Source: an uncultured Bacteroidales bacterium
GTDB taxonomy: Bacteria > Bacteroidota > Bacteroidia > Bacteroidales > Bacteroidaceae
Direction: 5' to 3'
Assembly (NCBI GenBank): GCA_937906165.1
Contig: CALCYA010000100.1
Coordinates: 1 to 28,906, forward strand
Length of the DNA: 28,906 nt
Both the position numbers and the translations under genes were made by a program. Below, piece after piece: positions 15,613 to 23,120 of the stretch. The notes beneath the pieces are model-generated. The model was given only the letters and a program-made list of their open reading frames with translations, was not told where the DNA came from and ran no database searches. Numbering within the stretch: position 1 is the first letter of the stretch; each line of letters opens with the position of its first letter.

Positions 15613-15643
15613 TTGTCTTTTTCAGATTTTAAATATAATTTTG
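15613..15643 (+). promoter_or_regulatory. Promoter of the Gate-domain gene
   Basis: TAATTTTG at 15636-15643 fits TAnnTTTG, and GTTG ending at 15615 lies 20 bp upstream. Transcription would start near 15650, giving a leader of about 60 nt before ATG 15710. Confidence 0.6.
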
Positions 15644-15709
15644 CATAATCTGGAGCATTGGCACCTGATGACCTTAAACAGAAATTTAAACAATTCTATA
15701 ATTATTGCT

Positions 15710-16873
15710 ATGAGAACGACAAAGAACTTTTTAAAGAAAATTTTCGGCTGGTTCCCTGCCGGAGTAATCTGTCTGGTGATATTTTTTGCGCTGTTCGGTT
15801 ATTTGGGTTACAAGATGGGTGCGGCAAATATGCTCAACACCATAATGAACACGGCGCACGACCTGCTGCTTAACACTGTGTTCTATCTTATGGCTATTTG
15901 CGTGTTGACAGGTGCCATTGGAAAGATCTTTGTCGAGTTCGGTGTTGTCAATCTTCTTGAGAAACTGCTTCGTCCGCTGATGAAGCCTCTTTTCAACCTT
16001 CCGGGTGTGGCGTCATTGGGTGCAGTACTTACATTCCTCTCTGATAATCCGGCTATCATTTCTCTTGCACAGGACAAGAAATTTGCATCATACTTCAAGA
16101 AGTATCAGTTCATCTCGCTCAATAACTTCGGAACTGCTTTCGGTATGGGCCTGTTGGTTATTGTGTTTATGATAGGTCAGGGCTATTTTATGGAGCCTCT
16201 TGTAGGTTTCATCGGTGCTGTCATCGGATGTATTGTCTCAACAAGGCTTATGCAGTACTTTGTTGTAAAGACTTATCCCCGTTATAAGGAGGAGAATGCG
16301 GCGGAACTGGACGATATTGAGGAAGAGAAGGATATCCACGGCAGAAAGCCTATGTTCTTGCGTATTCTTGACTCATTGCTCGATGGTGGACGCACCGGAG
16401 TAGATGTAGGTATGATGATCATTCCAGGCGTTATCGTAATATCTACTTTTGTGATGATATTGACATTCGGTCCAGACAAGGCGACTGGTGACTTTACAGG
16501 TGCTGCCTATGAGGGTGTACAGCTATTGCCTTGGATAGGAGAGAAACTCGGCTTCATCTTTGAGTGGCTCTTCGGCTTTACCGATCCACATCTCATTGCA
16601 TTCCCTATTACAGCTATCGGTGCTGTAGGTGCGGCTCTTGGCCTTGTTCCCAACTTCGCGGCCGAGGGATGGATTGACGGCAATGCTATCGCGGTGTTTA
16701 CTGCCATCGGTATGTGCTGGAGTGGCTTCCTCAGCACACATACAGCTATGCTCGATGCTCTCGGTTACCGCCGTCTTACTTCAAAGGATATCTTCTCTCA
16801 TACAATCGGTGGCCTTTTTGCAGGTATCTCTGCTCACTGGTTGTATGTGTTGGTGTCATTGATTATTGCGTAA
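15710..16873 (+). CDS. YjiH-like nucleoside-recognition (Gate) domain membrane protein
   Basis: A polytopic inner-membrane protein of the Gate/nucleoside-recognition superfamily (related to spore-maturation SpmA/B and YjiH). The substrate is unknown. From ATG 15710 (MRTTKNFLKKIFGWFPAGV) it has 387 residues and about nine hydrophobic segments. The first Gate-like region (about 15-190) includes TFLSDNPAIISLAQD. A charged cytoplasmic loop (KEENAAELDDIEEEKD, about 200-220) precedes the second region with IIPGVIVISTFVMIL and the conserved-looking FTDPHLIAFPITAIGAVGAALG. The frame extends 55 codons upstream through the promoter, which I reject. mtnN follows by 30 bp, so they may share a message; nucleoside or purine transport is then a tempting inference. 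Confidence 0.8.
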   Translation: MRTTKNFLKKIFGWFPAGVICLVIFFALFGYLGYKMGAANMLNTIMNTAHDLLLNTVFYLMAICVLTGAIGKIFVEFGVVNLLEKLLRPLMKPLFNLPGVASLGAVLTFLSDNPAIISLAQDKKFASYFKKYQFISLNNFGTAFGMGLLVIVFMIGQGYFMEPLVGFIGAVIGCIVSTRLMQYFVVKTYPRYKEENAAELDDIEEEKDIHGRKPMFLRILDSLLDGGRTGVDVGMMIIPGVIVISTFVMILTFGPDKATGDFTGAAYEGVQLLPWIGEKLGFIFEWLFGFTDPHLIAFPITAIGAVGAALGLVPNFAAEGWIDGNAIAVFTAIGMCWSGFLSTHTAMLDALGYRRLTSKDIFSHTIGGLFAGISAHWLYVLVSLIIA

Positions 16874-16903
16874 TCTCATTACTGAAATAAGCAGATTGGA
16901 TAT

Positions 16904-17599
16904 ATGAAGATTGGAGTCTTGACAGCGATGACTTCGGAGTTTGAACAGCTCGTCAAACTGCTTGAAGGTGCTGTAGAGTGTGAAAAAGGTGGTGTGGATT
17001 ACATGACAGGCCGTCTGGGTGGCAATGAGATTGTATTGCGCCAATGTGGAATAGGCAAGGTTAATGCCGCTGTGGGTACAGCTGAGCTGATCCGTTCTTT
17101 CTCGCCCGACGTAGTGGTGAGCACGGGTGTTGCCGGTGGCATTGATGTCTCGTTGGGTGTCATGGATGTAGTGGTGAGCTCATCGATAGTGTACCACGAT
17201 GTGTGGTGCGGTATGGGTTGTGAGTATGGCCAGGTACAGGGTATGCCGGCTGTTTTCCCTGCTGCAGAGAACCTGTGGAAAAGCGCAGTAGCACTCAACG
17301 ATTCTCCCGATAACATAACCCGCATACACGCAGGCCTTATATGTACAGGCGACCAGTTCATAACCAACCGCGACGAACTCGATAAGATCAAGTCGAACTT
17401 CCCTTCGGGGCTTGCTGTTGATATGGAATCGGCTGCAATTGCACAGACCTGTCACATCTACGGTGTCCCCTTTGTGAGTTTCCGCATAATAAGCGATACT
17501 CCGGGTGTTGACAAGCATATTGAGCAGTATGAGAATTTCTGGGGCGAGATGGCCAACCGCTCTTTCGGTGTGACCCGTCAGTTCCTCTCTAACCTATAA
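16904..17599 (+). CDS. mtnN: 5'-methylthioadenosine/S-adenosylhomocysteine nucleosidase
   Basis: MtnN (Pfs) cleaves adenine from S-adenosylhomocysteine and methylthioadenosine. Its product S-ribosylhomocysteine is the substrate of LuxS, encoded next. The length is 231 residues (E. coli 232). Catalytic landmarks align with E. coli numbering: Glu12 in TAMTSEFEQL, the VSTGVAGGID nucleoside-binding loop, Glu175 in VDMESAAIAQ, and Asp198 in RIISDTPG. The stop TAA overlaps an ATG of luxS. It follows the Gate-domain gene by 30 bp without an evident promoter. Confidence 0.95.
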   Translation: MKIGVLTAMTSEFEQLVKLLEGAVECEKGGVDYMTGRLGGNEIVLRQCGIGKVNAAVGTAELIRSFSPDVVVSTGVAGGIDVSLGVMDVVVSSSIVYHDVWCGMGCEYGQVQGMPAVFPAAENLWKSAVALNDSPDNITRIHAGLICTGDQFITNRDELDKIKSNFPSGLAVDMESAAIAQTCHIYGVPFVSFRIISDTPGVDKHIEQYENFWGEMANRSFGVTRQFLSNL

Positions 17600-17604
17600 T
17601 GTAT

Positions 17605-18084
17605 ATGGAAAAGATTCCTTCGTTTACAATAGACCACATACGTCTTAAACGTGGCATTTACGTATCGCGTCAGGATGTTGTCGGCGGCGAGACGGTGACA
17701 ACCTTTGATGTACGTATGAAAGAGCCTAACCGCGAGCCGGTGTTGAGCCCCAGTGCCATACACACCATAGAACATCTTGTTGCTACATTCTTGCGCAATC
17801 ATCCTGTCTGGGCCGATAAGATTATATATTGGGGGCCTATGGGTTGCCTTACAGGCAATTATCTGATTGTGAAAGGAAACCTCACATCGGCCGATGTGTT
17901 GCCGCTTGTAAAGGAGGCTTTTGGATTTGTTGCATCATACGAGGGTGTTGTTCCCGGTGCTACAGCCCGTGACTGCGGCAACTATCTGCTCATGAACCTG
18001 CCTGAGGCCCGTTGGGAGGCGCGAAAGTATCTTGAAGAGGTGCTTGAGTGTGCAACAGAGGAGAATTTGAACTATCCGCAATAG
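17605..18084 (+). CDS. luxS: S-ribosylhomocysteine lyase
   Basis: LuxS splits S-ribosylhomocysteine into homocysteine and DPD, the precursor of autoinducer 2, completing the two-step SAH detoxification begun by MtnN. The metal site is intact: HTIEH (His53, Glu56, His57) and Cys124 in ARDCGNYLL. The length is 159 residues from ATG 17605 (MEKIPSFTIDHIRL). An in-frame ATG at 17599, overlapping the mtnN stop, would add only Met-Tyr and cannot be excluded. The strong hairpin at 18106-18137 ends the mtnN-luxS message. Confidence 0.96.
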   Translation: MEKIPSFTIDHIRLKRGIYVSRQDVVGGETVTTFDVRMKEPNREPVLSPSAIHTIEHLVATFLRNHPVWADKIIYWGPMGCLTGNYLIVKGNLTSADVLPLVKEAFGFVASYEGVVPGATARDCGNYLLMNLPEARWEARKYLEEVLECATEENLNYPQ

Positions 18085-18105
18085 GAGTCGGAGTGATATA
18101 TATAC

Positions 18106-18137
18106 AAAAGGAGGTCAGCAAATGCTGACCTTCTTTT
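18106..18137. terminator. Bidirectional terminator between luxS and tRNA-Gln
   Basis: A 14-bp stem (18106-18119 with 18124-18137, one G-T pair) with an AAAT loop has an A run at the left and a T run at the right, so it can end luxS transcription and also the tRNA transcript coming from the other side. It lies 21 bp after the luxS stop and 3 bp from the tRNA 3' end. Confidence 0.92.
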
Positions 18138-18140
18138 GTG

Positions 18141-18211
18141 TTGTCCTACCCGGATTCGAACCAGGACAAACAGAACCAAAACCTGTTGTGCTACCATTAC
18201 ACCATAGGACA
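18141..18211 (-). tRNA. tRNA-Gln (anticodon UUG)
   Basis: On the minus strand a full cloverleaf can be drawn. The acceptor TGTCCTA pairs with TAGGACA. The D-arm contains ATGGTGTAATGGTAGCAC, the anticodon stem ACAGG/TCTGT holds loop TTTTGGT with anticodon TTG, and the T-arm contains CCTGGTTCGAATCCGGG. The discriminator base is A; the 3' CCA is not encoded. A perfect promoter lies 30 bp upstream. Confidence 0.95.
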
Positions 18212-18241
18212 ATCCTCTTTGCTCTCTTTTGAAGAGCGGTG

Positions 18242-18273
18242 CAAAGGTAGTGCATTTGAACGTAAATGCCAAA
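18242..18273 (-). promoter_or_regulatory. Promoter of tRNA-Gln
   Basis: Minus-strand TTTG (18270-18273), a 20-bp spacer and TACCTTTG (18242-18249) match the Bacteroidetes consensus exactly. The spacer itself contains the dyad GCATTT-N6-AAATGC (18252-18269 region). Confidence 0.85.
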
Positions 18274-18357
18274 CTTTTATGGTGGTTTTTGATTATGGTG
18301 TAGATTGGGGTTGTTTGCCAGTCGGCTTTTGTGTGCCACTGTCTGTTGTATCCTTTA

Positions 18358-19458
18358 TCAGCGGAAACTGTTCATGCACTCGATAACCCTTGTGACATCG
18401 TTGTCGTTCATTGCCTGGTGGCATGGTAGGCTGAGCTCTGTACCGGCAAGCTCCTCTGCAATAGGAAGAGAAAGTGTGTCGTTTTTTTTGTAACACTCTT
18501 GCATGTGGCAGGGAACGGGGTAGTGTATCAGTGTCTGAATTCCTTGTGCGGCAAGGTGTGCCTGCAACGCTTCGCGCTGTTTTGTAAATACAGGGAATAT
18601 GTGGAATACGTGTCCGTCAAAATCCTTGACTACGGGTAGGCTTACGGCTTTGTTGTCAATCGCGGCAATATATCTTCTTGCAATCTCCTTACGGCGGCTG
18701 TTGTCGGCGTCAAGGTGGCGCAGTTTAACGCGAAGGGCTGCTGCCTGAAGCTCGTCGAGCCTGCTGTTCACTCCCTCGAGCGTGTGACGGTATTTCTCCA
18801 TGCTGCCATAGTTGTGTAGAGTAAGTATTGTCTCGTACAGTTTGCTGTCGTCTGTCGTAACAGCTCCTCCGTCACCTAACGCACCGAGGTTCTTCCCCGG
18901 ATAGAAACTATGTGCAGCAGCATCGCCTAAGGAGCCTGTGCGTTTGCCGTTATGCAAGCATCCGTGTGCCTGGGCGTTGTCCTCGATTATCTTTATTCCT
19001 TTTTGACGGCATAGCATGGCAATCTCCTCGCTGTAGCAGTTGCGGCCATAGAGGTGTACTAACATTACCGCCTTGCATCGTGGTGTTATGGCTTCTTTAA
19101 TTCCTTTGTAGCCAATCACGGAAGTCAGCGGGTCGGGGTCCGCAAACACAGGCTTCAGCCTGTTCTGTGTAATGGCAAGCGCTGATGCTATGAATGTGTT
19201 TGCCGGGACAATGATTTCATCCCCTTCCGAAAATATGCCCAATTCCTTGTAGGCTCTTATTATGAGCCACAGGGCGTCGTAGCCGTTACCGCAACCTATG
19301 CAATAGCGTGTGCCGATGTATCCGGCATACTCCTTCTCGAAATGGGAGGTCTCTTCGCCCAAAAGATATATACCTTTGGTCATTACCCGGTCTATTGCCT
19401 CTTGCAGTTCCGGGTTGTAGCGTGCATTTAACTCGTTGAGCGGAAGGTATGGTATCAT
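18358..19458 (-). CDS. DegT/DnrJ/EryC1-family sugar aminotransferase (FdtB/QdtB-like)
   Basis: A PLP enzyme that probably aminates a 3-keto-6-deoxy nucleotide sugar. Its substrate would come from the FdtA/QdtA-like ketoisomerase encoded just upstream, giving dTDP-3-amino-3,6-dideoxyhexose for surface glycans. The length is 366 residues, typical of the family. The PLP site shows EDNAQAHG (Asp160), the Schiff-base Lys189 in HSFYPGKNLGALGDGGA, and the N-terminal SHFEKEYAGYIGTRYCIGCGNGYDAL substrate/PLP loop. Its ATG overlaps the stop of the preceding cupin gene (ATGA). It is the last gene of a three-gene cassette. No rmlA/B, acetyltransferase or glycosyltransferase gene is nearby, so the final sugar is unknown. 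Confidence 0.87.
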   Translation of the reverse strand: MIPYLPLNELNARYNPELQEAIDRVMTKGIYLLGEETSHFEKEYAGYIGTRYCIGCGNGYDALWLIIRAYKELGIFSEGDEIIVPANTFIASALAITQNRLKPVFADPDPLTSVIGYKGIKEAITPRCKAVMLVHLYGRNCYSEEIAMLCRQKGIKIIEDNAQAHGCLHNGKRTGSLGDAAAHSFYPGKNLGALGDGGAVTTDDSKLYETILTLHNYGSMEKYRHTLEGVNSRLDELQAAALRVKLRHLDADNSRRKEIARRYIAAIDNKAVSLPVVKDFDGHVFHIFPVFTKQREALQAHLAAQGIQTLIHYPVPCHMQECYKKNDTLSLPIAEELAGTELSLPCHQAMNDNDVTRVIECMNSFR

Positions 19459-19871
19459 AGCTCTTTCTTATACTTGAGGAATTCGTCAAAATCGCGGTAA
19501 TAATCTTCGGGGGTATATGGTGTTGATGCCAGTACAAGAGCTACCGAGCCCGATGAGAAGTTGCGGAGCTCTTCCCATACGCCGCAAGGTAAATAGAGTG
19601 CCTTAGATGGGTGGTTCAGCAAGAAAATCTTCTCGCGCTCCCCGTCGAAGACGCGCACCTCGAAACTGCCTGTAGCGGCAACGATGAGCTCGCGCAGTGT
19701 CTTGTGCGCGTGTGCACCGCGTGTCACGCCACCCGGTATATCATATATGTAGAATACGCGTTTTATGTCAAAGTCAATTGCTTTGCCGTTCTCGACAACG
19801 GTTATGTTTCCCGTTGCGCCGTGGTGCTTGCCAAGCTCAATGATGCGGCAGTCGTCTACAGTTGTTGTCAT
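19455..19871 (-). CDS. WxcM/FdtA-like cupin, putative dTDP-4-keto-6-deoxyglucose 3,4-ketoisomerase
   Basis: FdtA/QdtA enzymes move the keto group of dTDP-4-keto-6-deoxyglucose from C4 to C3, making the substrate of the partner aminotransferase. The protein has 138 residues and is a single cupin barrel. The family's conserved active-site stretch is intact as RGAHAHKTLRE (Arg51, His54, His56), and YIYDIPGG, LYLPCGVWEELRNF and the C-terminal STPYTPEDYYRDFDEF all match. It overlaps the DegT gene by 4 bp and the upstream cupin gene by 4 bp. Whether the product has gluco or galacto configuration cannot be read off. Confidence 0.85.
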   Translation of the reverse strand: MTTTVDDCRIIELGKHHGATGNITVVENGKAIDFDIKRVFYIYDIPGGVTRGAHAHKTLRELIVAATGSFEVRVFDGEREKIFLLNHPSKALYLPCGVWEELRNFSSGSVALVLASTPYTPEDYYRDFDEFLKYKKEL

Positions 19872-20293
19872 AGTGCGTTGCTCTCTTTGAGTTGGATGAA
19901 CAGGTCAAAATCGCGTACATAGTCGCGTGGACTGTAGGGGGTGGAGCATATTACAAGTGCTATGGAGTTTGTCGCAAAATTCTGCATCCTGCGCCATGTG
20001 CCGGCAGGGATATATACTCCCTTGTTGCATCGGTCAAGGTGGATGATCTGCTCCTCTTTCCCGTTATGTATGTAGAGGTCGAAACTGCCCGATAGGGCTA
20101 TGATGAACTCTTCGCTTTTGCGGTATGCGTGTCCGCCGCGTGACTCGCCGCCGGGGACATCATATACCCAATATGTGCGCGCAATGGTAAAGGGCAACAG
20201 CTTGTTGTCCTCTATCACCGATAAATTACCGCGTTTGTCGCGTATCTTGCCAAGCGGGATAATACGTGCCTTGTTCTTCTTGCTCTCTCTCAC
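19868..20293 (-). CDS. Second WxcM/FdtA-like cupin, active-site histidine replaced by tyrosine
   Basis: A 141-residue paralogue of the next gene: ARIIPLGKIRDKRGNLSVIEDN, YWVYDVPGG, YIPAGTWRRMQNF and STPYSPRDYVRDFDLF align along the whole length. The active-site stretch reads RGGHAYRKSEE, keeping the first histidine (His55) but having Tyr57 where the partner has His56. It may be a ketoisomerase with altered chemistry, an epimerase, or a subunit of a heteromer. It is the first gene of the cassette. A likely -7 box, TATATTCG, lies 18 bp upstream (20311-20318, minus). Gene end and start overlaps imply tight co-translation. Confidence 0.82.
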   Translation of the reverse strand: MRESKKNKARIIPLGKIRDKRGNLSVIEDNKLLPFTIARTYWVYDVPGGESRGGHAYRKSEEFIIALSGSFDLYIHNGKEEQIIHLDRCNKGVYIPAGTWRRMQNFATNSIALVICSTPYSPRDYVRDFDLFIQLKESNAL

Positions 20294-20310
20294 AGTTTAT
20301 TTGTTATGCG

Positions 20311-20344
20311 CGAATATACGATTTTTTATTGTAAGCAATGCAAA
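20311..20344 (-). promoter_or_regulatory. Putative promoter of the cupin-DegT cassette
   Basis: Minus-strand TATATTCG (20311-20318) matches TAnnTTTG at seven of eight positions; TTTG (20341-20344) is 22 bp upstream, one base beyond the usual spacing. It supports independent transcription of the sugar cassette. Confidence 0.5.
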
Positions 20345-20381
20345 CGTAGCGTATATTTTGGTGATATTCTGTGATGCTGTA

Positions 20382-21008
20382 TCAGATGAAACGTATTCCG
20401 CAACGTTCGGCATTGTCCGATACTTGGCATGCCAACTCTTCTGTGCTGCATCTTCTTGCGGCTGCAACAGCTGCATAAATTTCTTCTACGGGGGTACTGC
20501 TCTCGTCGCTTTCGATGAAGAGTTTGTCTGCGGGGATAACCTTTGCGCTCTCTGCGTTGAAATACTCGCCAAGCGACAGGTATAGCCCGGCTCTGGTCAA
20601 CTGTTCTGCCTGTTGTGGTTTCCCTCGGAAACCGTGTATAATCCATGCTTGCTGTGGCTTGCAATCCTTGTATTGGGATATGATGTTGTCAACAGCCTTT
20701 ACGCAATGTATGATCAATGGCTTCTTCAGCTCTTCGGACAGGGTTATGTGGGCGCGGAAAACCTCGGTTTGCAGTTCAAGCCCGGCGCCGGAATGCGCTC
20801 TGTCAATCCCGCATTCCCCAATGGCTGTTATGTCGGGGGCTTTTGCAAGTTCCTTGATTGTCCGGAATCTCTCTTTCCAGTTGTTGTCCACATCCCACGG
20901 GTGTATGCCTACGGATGCGCATCCGGTTGTGGGCTCTCCGTTGCTGTTGAAGATTGCGTATGCCGTTTCTTCACTTTTGTTGTGGGTATGTATGTCTATG
21001 AACTTCAT
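20382..21008 (-). CDS. TatD-family metal-dependent hydrolase (short form)
   Basis: TatD proteins are TIM-barrel metal hydrolases with DNase activity in characterised members; the cellular role is unsettled. From ATG 21008 (MKFIDIHTHNKSEE) the protein has 208 residues, against about 260 for E. coli TatD. Metal-binding residues remain: HTH (His7, His9), the glutamate in IGECGID, LIIHC, WIIHGFRG and the aspartate in FIESDES. The longer frame to 21185 runs back through yidD and is rejected. It starts 8 bp after the yidD stop, giving the order hemD-rnpA-yidD-tatD that I associate with Bacteroidales. Confidence 0.85.
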   Translation of the reverse strand: MKFIDIHTHNKSEETAYAIFNSNGEPTTGCASVGIHPWDVDNNWKERFRTIKELAKAPDITAIGECGIDRAHSGAGLELQTEVFRAHITLSEELKKPLIIHCVKAVDNIISQYKDCKPQQAWIIHGFRGKPQQAEQLTRAGLYLSLGEYFNAESAKVIPADKLFIESDESSTPVEEIYAAVAAARRCSTEELACQVSDNAERCGIRFI

Positions 21009-21016
21009 TACAGGTG

Positions 21017-21238
21017 TCATGGTACGGGGTCGTATCCCGAGCCTCCCCAAGGGTGGCAACGGAGTATGCGCCTGATTGCAAGATACAACCCTTTTATGGG
21101 ACCATGCTTGCGCAGGGCCTCGATGGCATACTGTGAACATGTCGGGGTGAAACGGCACGATGGTGGTGTCAGGGGTGATATGCACTTCTGGTAGAACCTG
21201 ATGGGCAGGATGAGAATGTTGGCAATGAACTTTTTCAT
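21017..21238 (-). CDS. yidD: Membrane protein insertion efficiency factor YidD
   Basis: YidD is a small peripheral inner-membrane protein that helps YidC-dependent insertion. The family core is unmistakable: RFYQKCISPLTPPSCRFTPTCSQYAIEALRKHG then CHPWGGSGYDPVP, with three conserved cysteines in the first part. From ATG 21238, which overlaps the rnpA stop as ATGA, it has 73 residues; a second ATG at 21250 would add MRNT and overlap rnpA further. It follows rnpA, the usual bacterial arrangement. Confidence 0.94.
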   Translation of the reverse strand: MKKFIANILILPIRFYQKCISPLTPPSCRFTPTCSQYAIEALRKHGPIKGLYLAIRRILRCHPWGGSGYDPVP

Positions 21239-21621
21239 TGTATTCCGCATTTAGCCGTTATGCTTGAGAGTAGCTTCTCCATCTTGCGTCTTATGAATTC
21301 TGTACTGTTGTGGCGGGTGTCGATGTATAGTATTGCCACAGCCAATTTCTTGCCGCCAGTCTGCAATGCCGCCACGAACGGATGCTTGCTTGTGCGGTAC
21401 GCCTCACGTATGCGTCTTTTGACAAGGTTGCGGTCAACCGCGTGTTTGAATCTCTTTTTTGCCACACTGATGAGTATTGCTGCGGTAGGCTCCTGCTCCT
21501 CCTGCTCAATGAATACGGCACGCAATGGATATGCCGTTACCGACGCCCCTTCGGCGTACAGTCTCTCAATCACTCTCTTGCTCTTGAGGTGCTCTTTCAG
21601 GGGGAAGGTGTTCCTTTTCAT
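21235..21621 (-). CDS. rnpA: Ribonuclease P protein component
   Basis: The small basic protein cofactor of RNase P, which helps the RNA subunit remove 5' leaders from pre-tRNAs. From ATG 21621 (MKRNTFPLKEHLKSK) it has 128 residues. The signature RNR region is AVDRNLVKRRIREAYR, preceded by the VAKKRFKHAV strand. The frame extends 46 codons upstream through the hemD terminator and is trimmed for that reason. rpmH, its usual partner in many bacteria, is not present here; hemD precedes it instead. Confidence 0.94.
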   Translation of the reverse strand: MKRNTFPLKEHLKSKRVIERLYAEGASVTAYPLRAVFIEQEEQEPTAAILISVAKKRFKHAVDRNLVKRRIREAYRTSKHPFVAALQTGGKKLAVAILYIDTRHNSTEFIRRKMEKLLSSITAKCGIQ

Positions 21622-21646
21622 TGTCGGTTGTGGCTTCTTAATGAAA

Positions 21647-21671
21647 CAGCCCCGTCCGCAAGACAGGGCTG
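21647..21671 (-). terminator. Hairpin between hemD and rnpA
   Basis: A perfect 10-bp stem (one G-T pair) with loop TTGCG on the minus strand is followed by only TTT. It lies 11 bp after the hemD stop and 25 bp before the rnpA ATG, so it may end or attenuate the upstream message. Confidence 0.7.
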
Positions 21672-21682
21672 CTGTATGGTTC

Positions 21683-22423
21683 TTATTTGTTTGCTGCAAG
21701 ATAAGCATCCAAGGCTGCCGGCATATTTGTCGCGGTTGCCGAAGGAGCCTCAAGGTCAAGTCTCAAGTTGTTCTCCTTGATGCATTTTGCTGTCACATTG
21801 CCGAAACATGCAATCTGCTGCTCACCCTGCTCATAGTCGGGCACGTTCTTCTTCAAAGACTCGATACCGTGCGGGCTGAAGAAGATGAGCATGTCATATG
21901 ACTTTATGTATTCAGGTGCAATCTCGGTGCTTACAGTGCGGTACATCTCGGCCTGTGAGTGTACGATACCGTACTTGTCAAGGATGCTGTTGATCTCAGC
22001 GTTGTGTACGTTTGATGTAGGTACAAAGTATTTTTCTGTCTTGTGCTTAGCAAAGAGTGGCTCAAGGTCCTGGATGTGGCCATTACCGAAGAACACCTTG
22101 CGCTTGCGGTACTGGACATACTTCTGGATGTAAAGTGAGATGGTCTCCGACAGGCAGAAATACTTCATGTCATCAGGAATGTTTACTCTCAACTCCTTGC
22201 ACAACGTGAAGAAGTGGTCAATTGCATGGCGTGAAAGGAATACAATGGCTGTATGGTCCAATATTGATACCTTCTGCTGGCGGAATTCCTTTGATGTTAC
22301 ACCCTCAACTTTGATGAAAGAACAAAAATCAATCTGCACGTTATGCTTCTCCGCAAGATCAAAATATGGAGATTTTCCTGTGGCTGGTTTGGGTTGTGAA
22401 ACCAGAATCTTACTTACCTTCAA
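21683..22423 (-). CDS. hemD: Uroporphyrinogen-III synthase
   Basis: HemD closes and rearranges hydroxymethylbilane to uroporphyrinogen III, the branch point to haem and corrin. The 246-residue protein has the weakly conserved two-domain form: ILVSQPKPATGKSPYFDLAEKHNV at the start, VFLSRHAIDHFF, FVPTSNVHNAEINSIL, MLIFFSPHGIESL and the C-terminal IACFGNVTAKCIKENNL strand. The start is TTG at 22423: a TAA lies five codons upstream in frame, no ATG is available in between, and MKVSKILVSQPKP looks like the family N-terminus. It begins 4 bp after the DUF4271 stop. No other haem gene is in the window. Confidence 0.88.
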   Translation of the reverse strand: MKVSKILVSQPKPATGKSPYFDLAEKHNVQIDFCSFIKVEGVTSKEFRQQKVSILDHTAIVFLSRHAIDHFFTLCKELRVNIPDDMKYFCLSETISLYIQKYVQYRKRKVFFGNGHIQDLEPLFAKHKTEKYFVPTSNVHNAEINSILDKYGIVHSQAEMYRTVSTEIAPEYIKSYDMLIFFSPHGIESLKKNVPDYEQGEQQIACFGNVTAKCIKENNLRLDLEAPSATATNMPAALDAYLAANK

Positions 22424-22427
22424 TGTC

Positions 22428-23120
22428 CTAAATTTTTATCGTTATAAATTCACTCAGTTGTAGCACTGATTTCCACACCATGGCTATGGGCAGAAATTCA
22501 AGCGTGCAAAGATATAAAAAAATCTCCAAATAGTTGCCTTTTTTGGTGAAAATGATTCTAAATAGGCCGTTGATTATGGTGCAGATGTACGCCACCAGTG
22601 TCAAAAGTAGATAAAAATTCACAGAATTAACACTTAATGCAGGAATGAACAGCAATGCTATTGCTGCAGGTGCAAGAACAAACCCTAATATTTTTATTGT
22701 AAAAAAATATATCTCACAGAACTCCTGTGCCTCTTTCTTTGTGTAAAGAATATTGTTCACAAGATCGTAGATCCACTTCTTGGCCAGCAATACCATAATG
22801 AAGAACAGGGCAAAGGCTCCGGTGTATATCAATGCATTTCCACCAAGTGCAAGCCCGTTTTTCTGCAATTCTGCCAAGGTGATTATTGTCATATAGAATA
22901 TTGTCTGCGCATACATAAGGGCATTGCATATCTTTGTGATGTGCGTCCTGTCATTGAATGGGGTAGAGCTGCGCTGGTAATAGAAGATGCCCTTCGCGCG
23001 TTCTATAATGCTTGTGCCGTTCATCATCAATACATAGGCCATACCTATGATATTCACGATGAAAAGGAGCATTATCACGTTGTCGTTGGTTATATTGTAT
23101 GGTACTGGTGTACTTGTCAT
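22428..23120 (-). CDS. DUF4271 integral membrane protein
   Basis: A 230-residue inner-membrane protein of a Bacteroidetes family with no known function. About six hydrophobic stretches can be seen: NVIMLLFIVNIIGMAYVLM, a segment around ICNALMYAQTIFYMTIIT, ALIYTGAFALFFIMVLLA, FFTIKILGFVLAPAAIALLF, FYLLLTLVAYICTIINGLF and a C-terminal IFLYLCTLEFLPIAMVW. The central WIYDLVNNILYTKKEAQEFCEIYFF portion recalls the family. It lies between the LOG gene (ATGA overlap) and hemD (4-bp gap), so it is co-expressed with both. The position next to hemD is, from memory, conserved in Bacteroides. Confidence 0.85.
   Translation of the reverse strand: MTSTPVPYNITNDNVIMLLFIVNIIGMAYVLMMNGTSIIERAKGIFYYQRSSTPFNDRTHITKICNALMYAQTIFYMTIITLAELQKNGLALGGNALIYTGAFALFFIMVLLAKKWIYDLVNNILYTKKEAQEFCEIYFFTIKILGFVLAPAAIALLFIPALSVNSVNFYLLLTLVAYICTIINGLFRIIFTKKGNYLEIFLYLCTLEFLPIAMVWKSVLQLSEFITIKI

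Noticed and set aside
21009..21185. N-terminal extension of the TatD frame
   Set aside because: It runs through yidD in another frame, and MKFIDIHTHN at 21008 is the natural TatD start.
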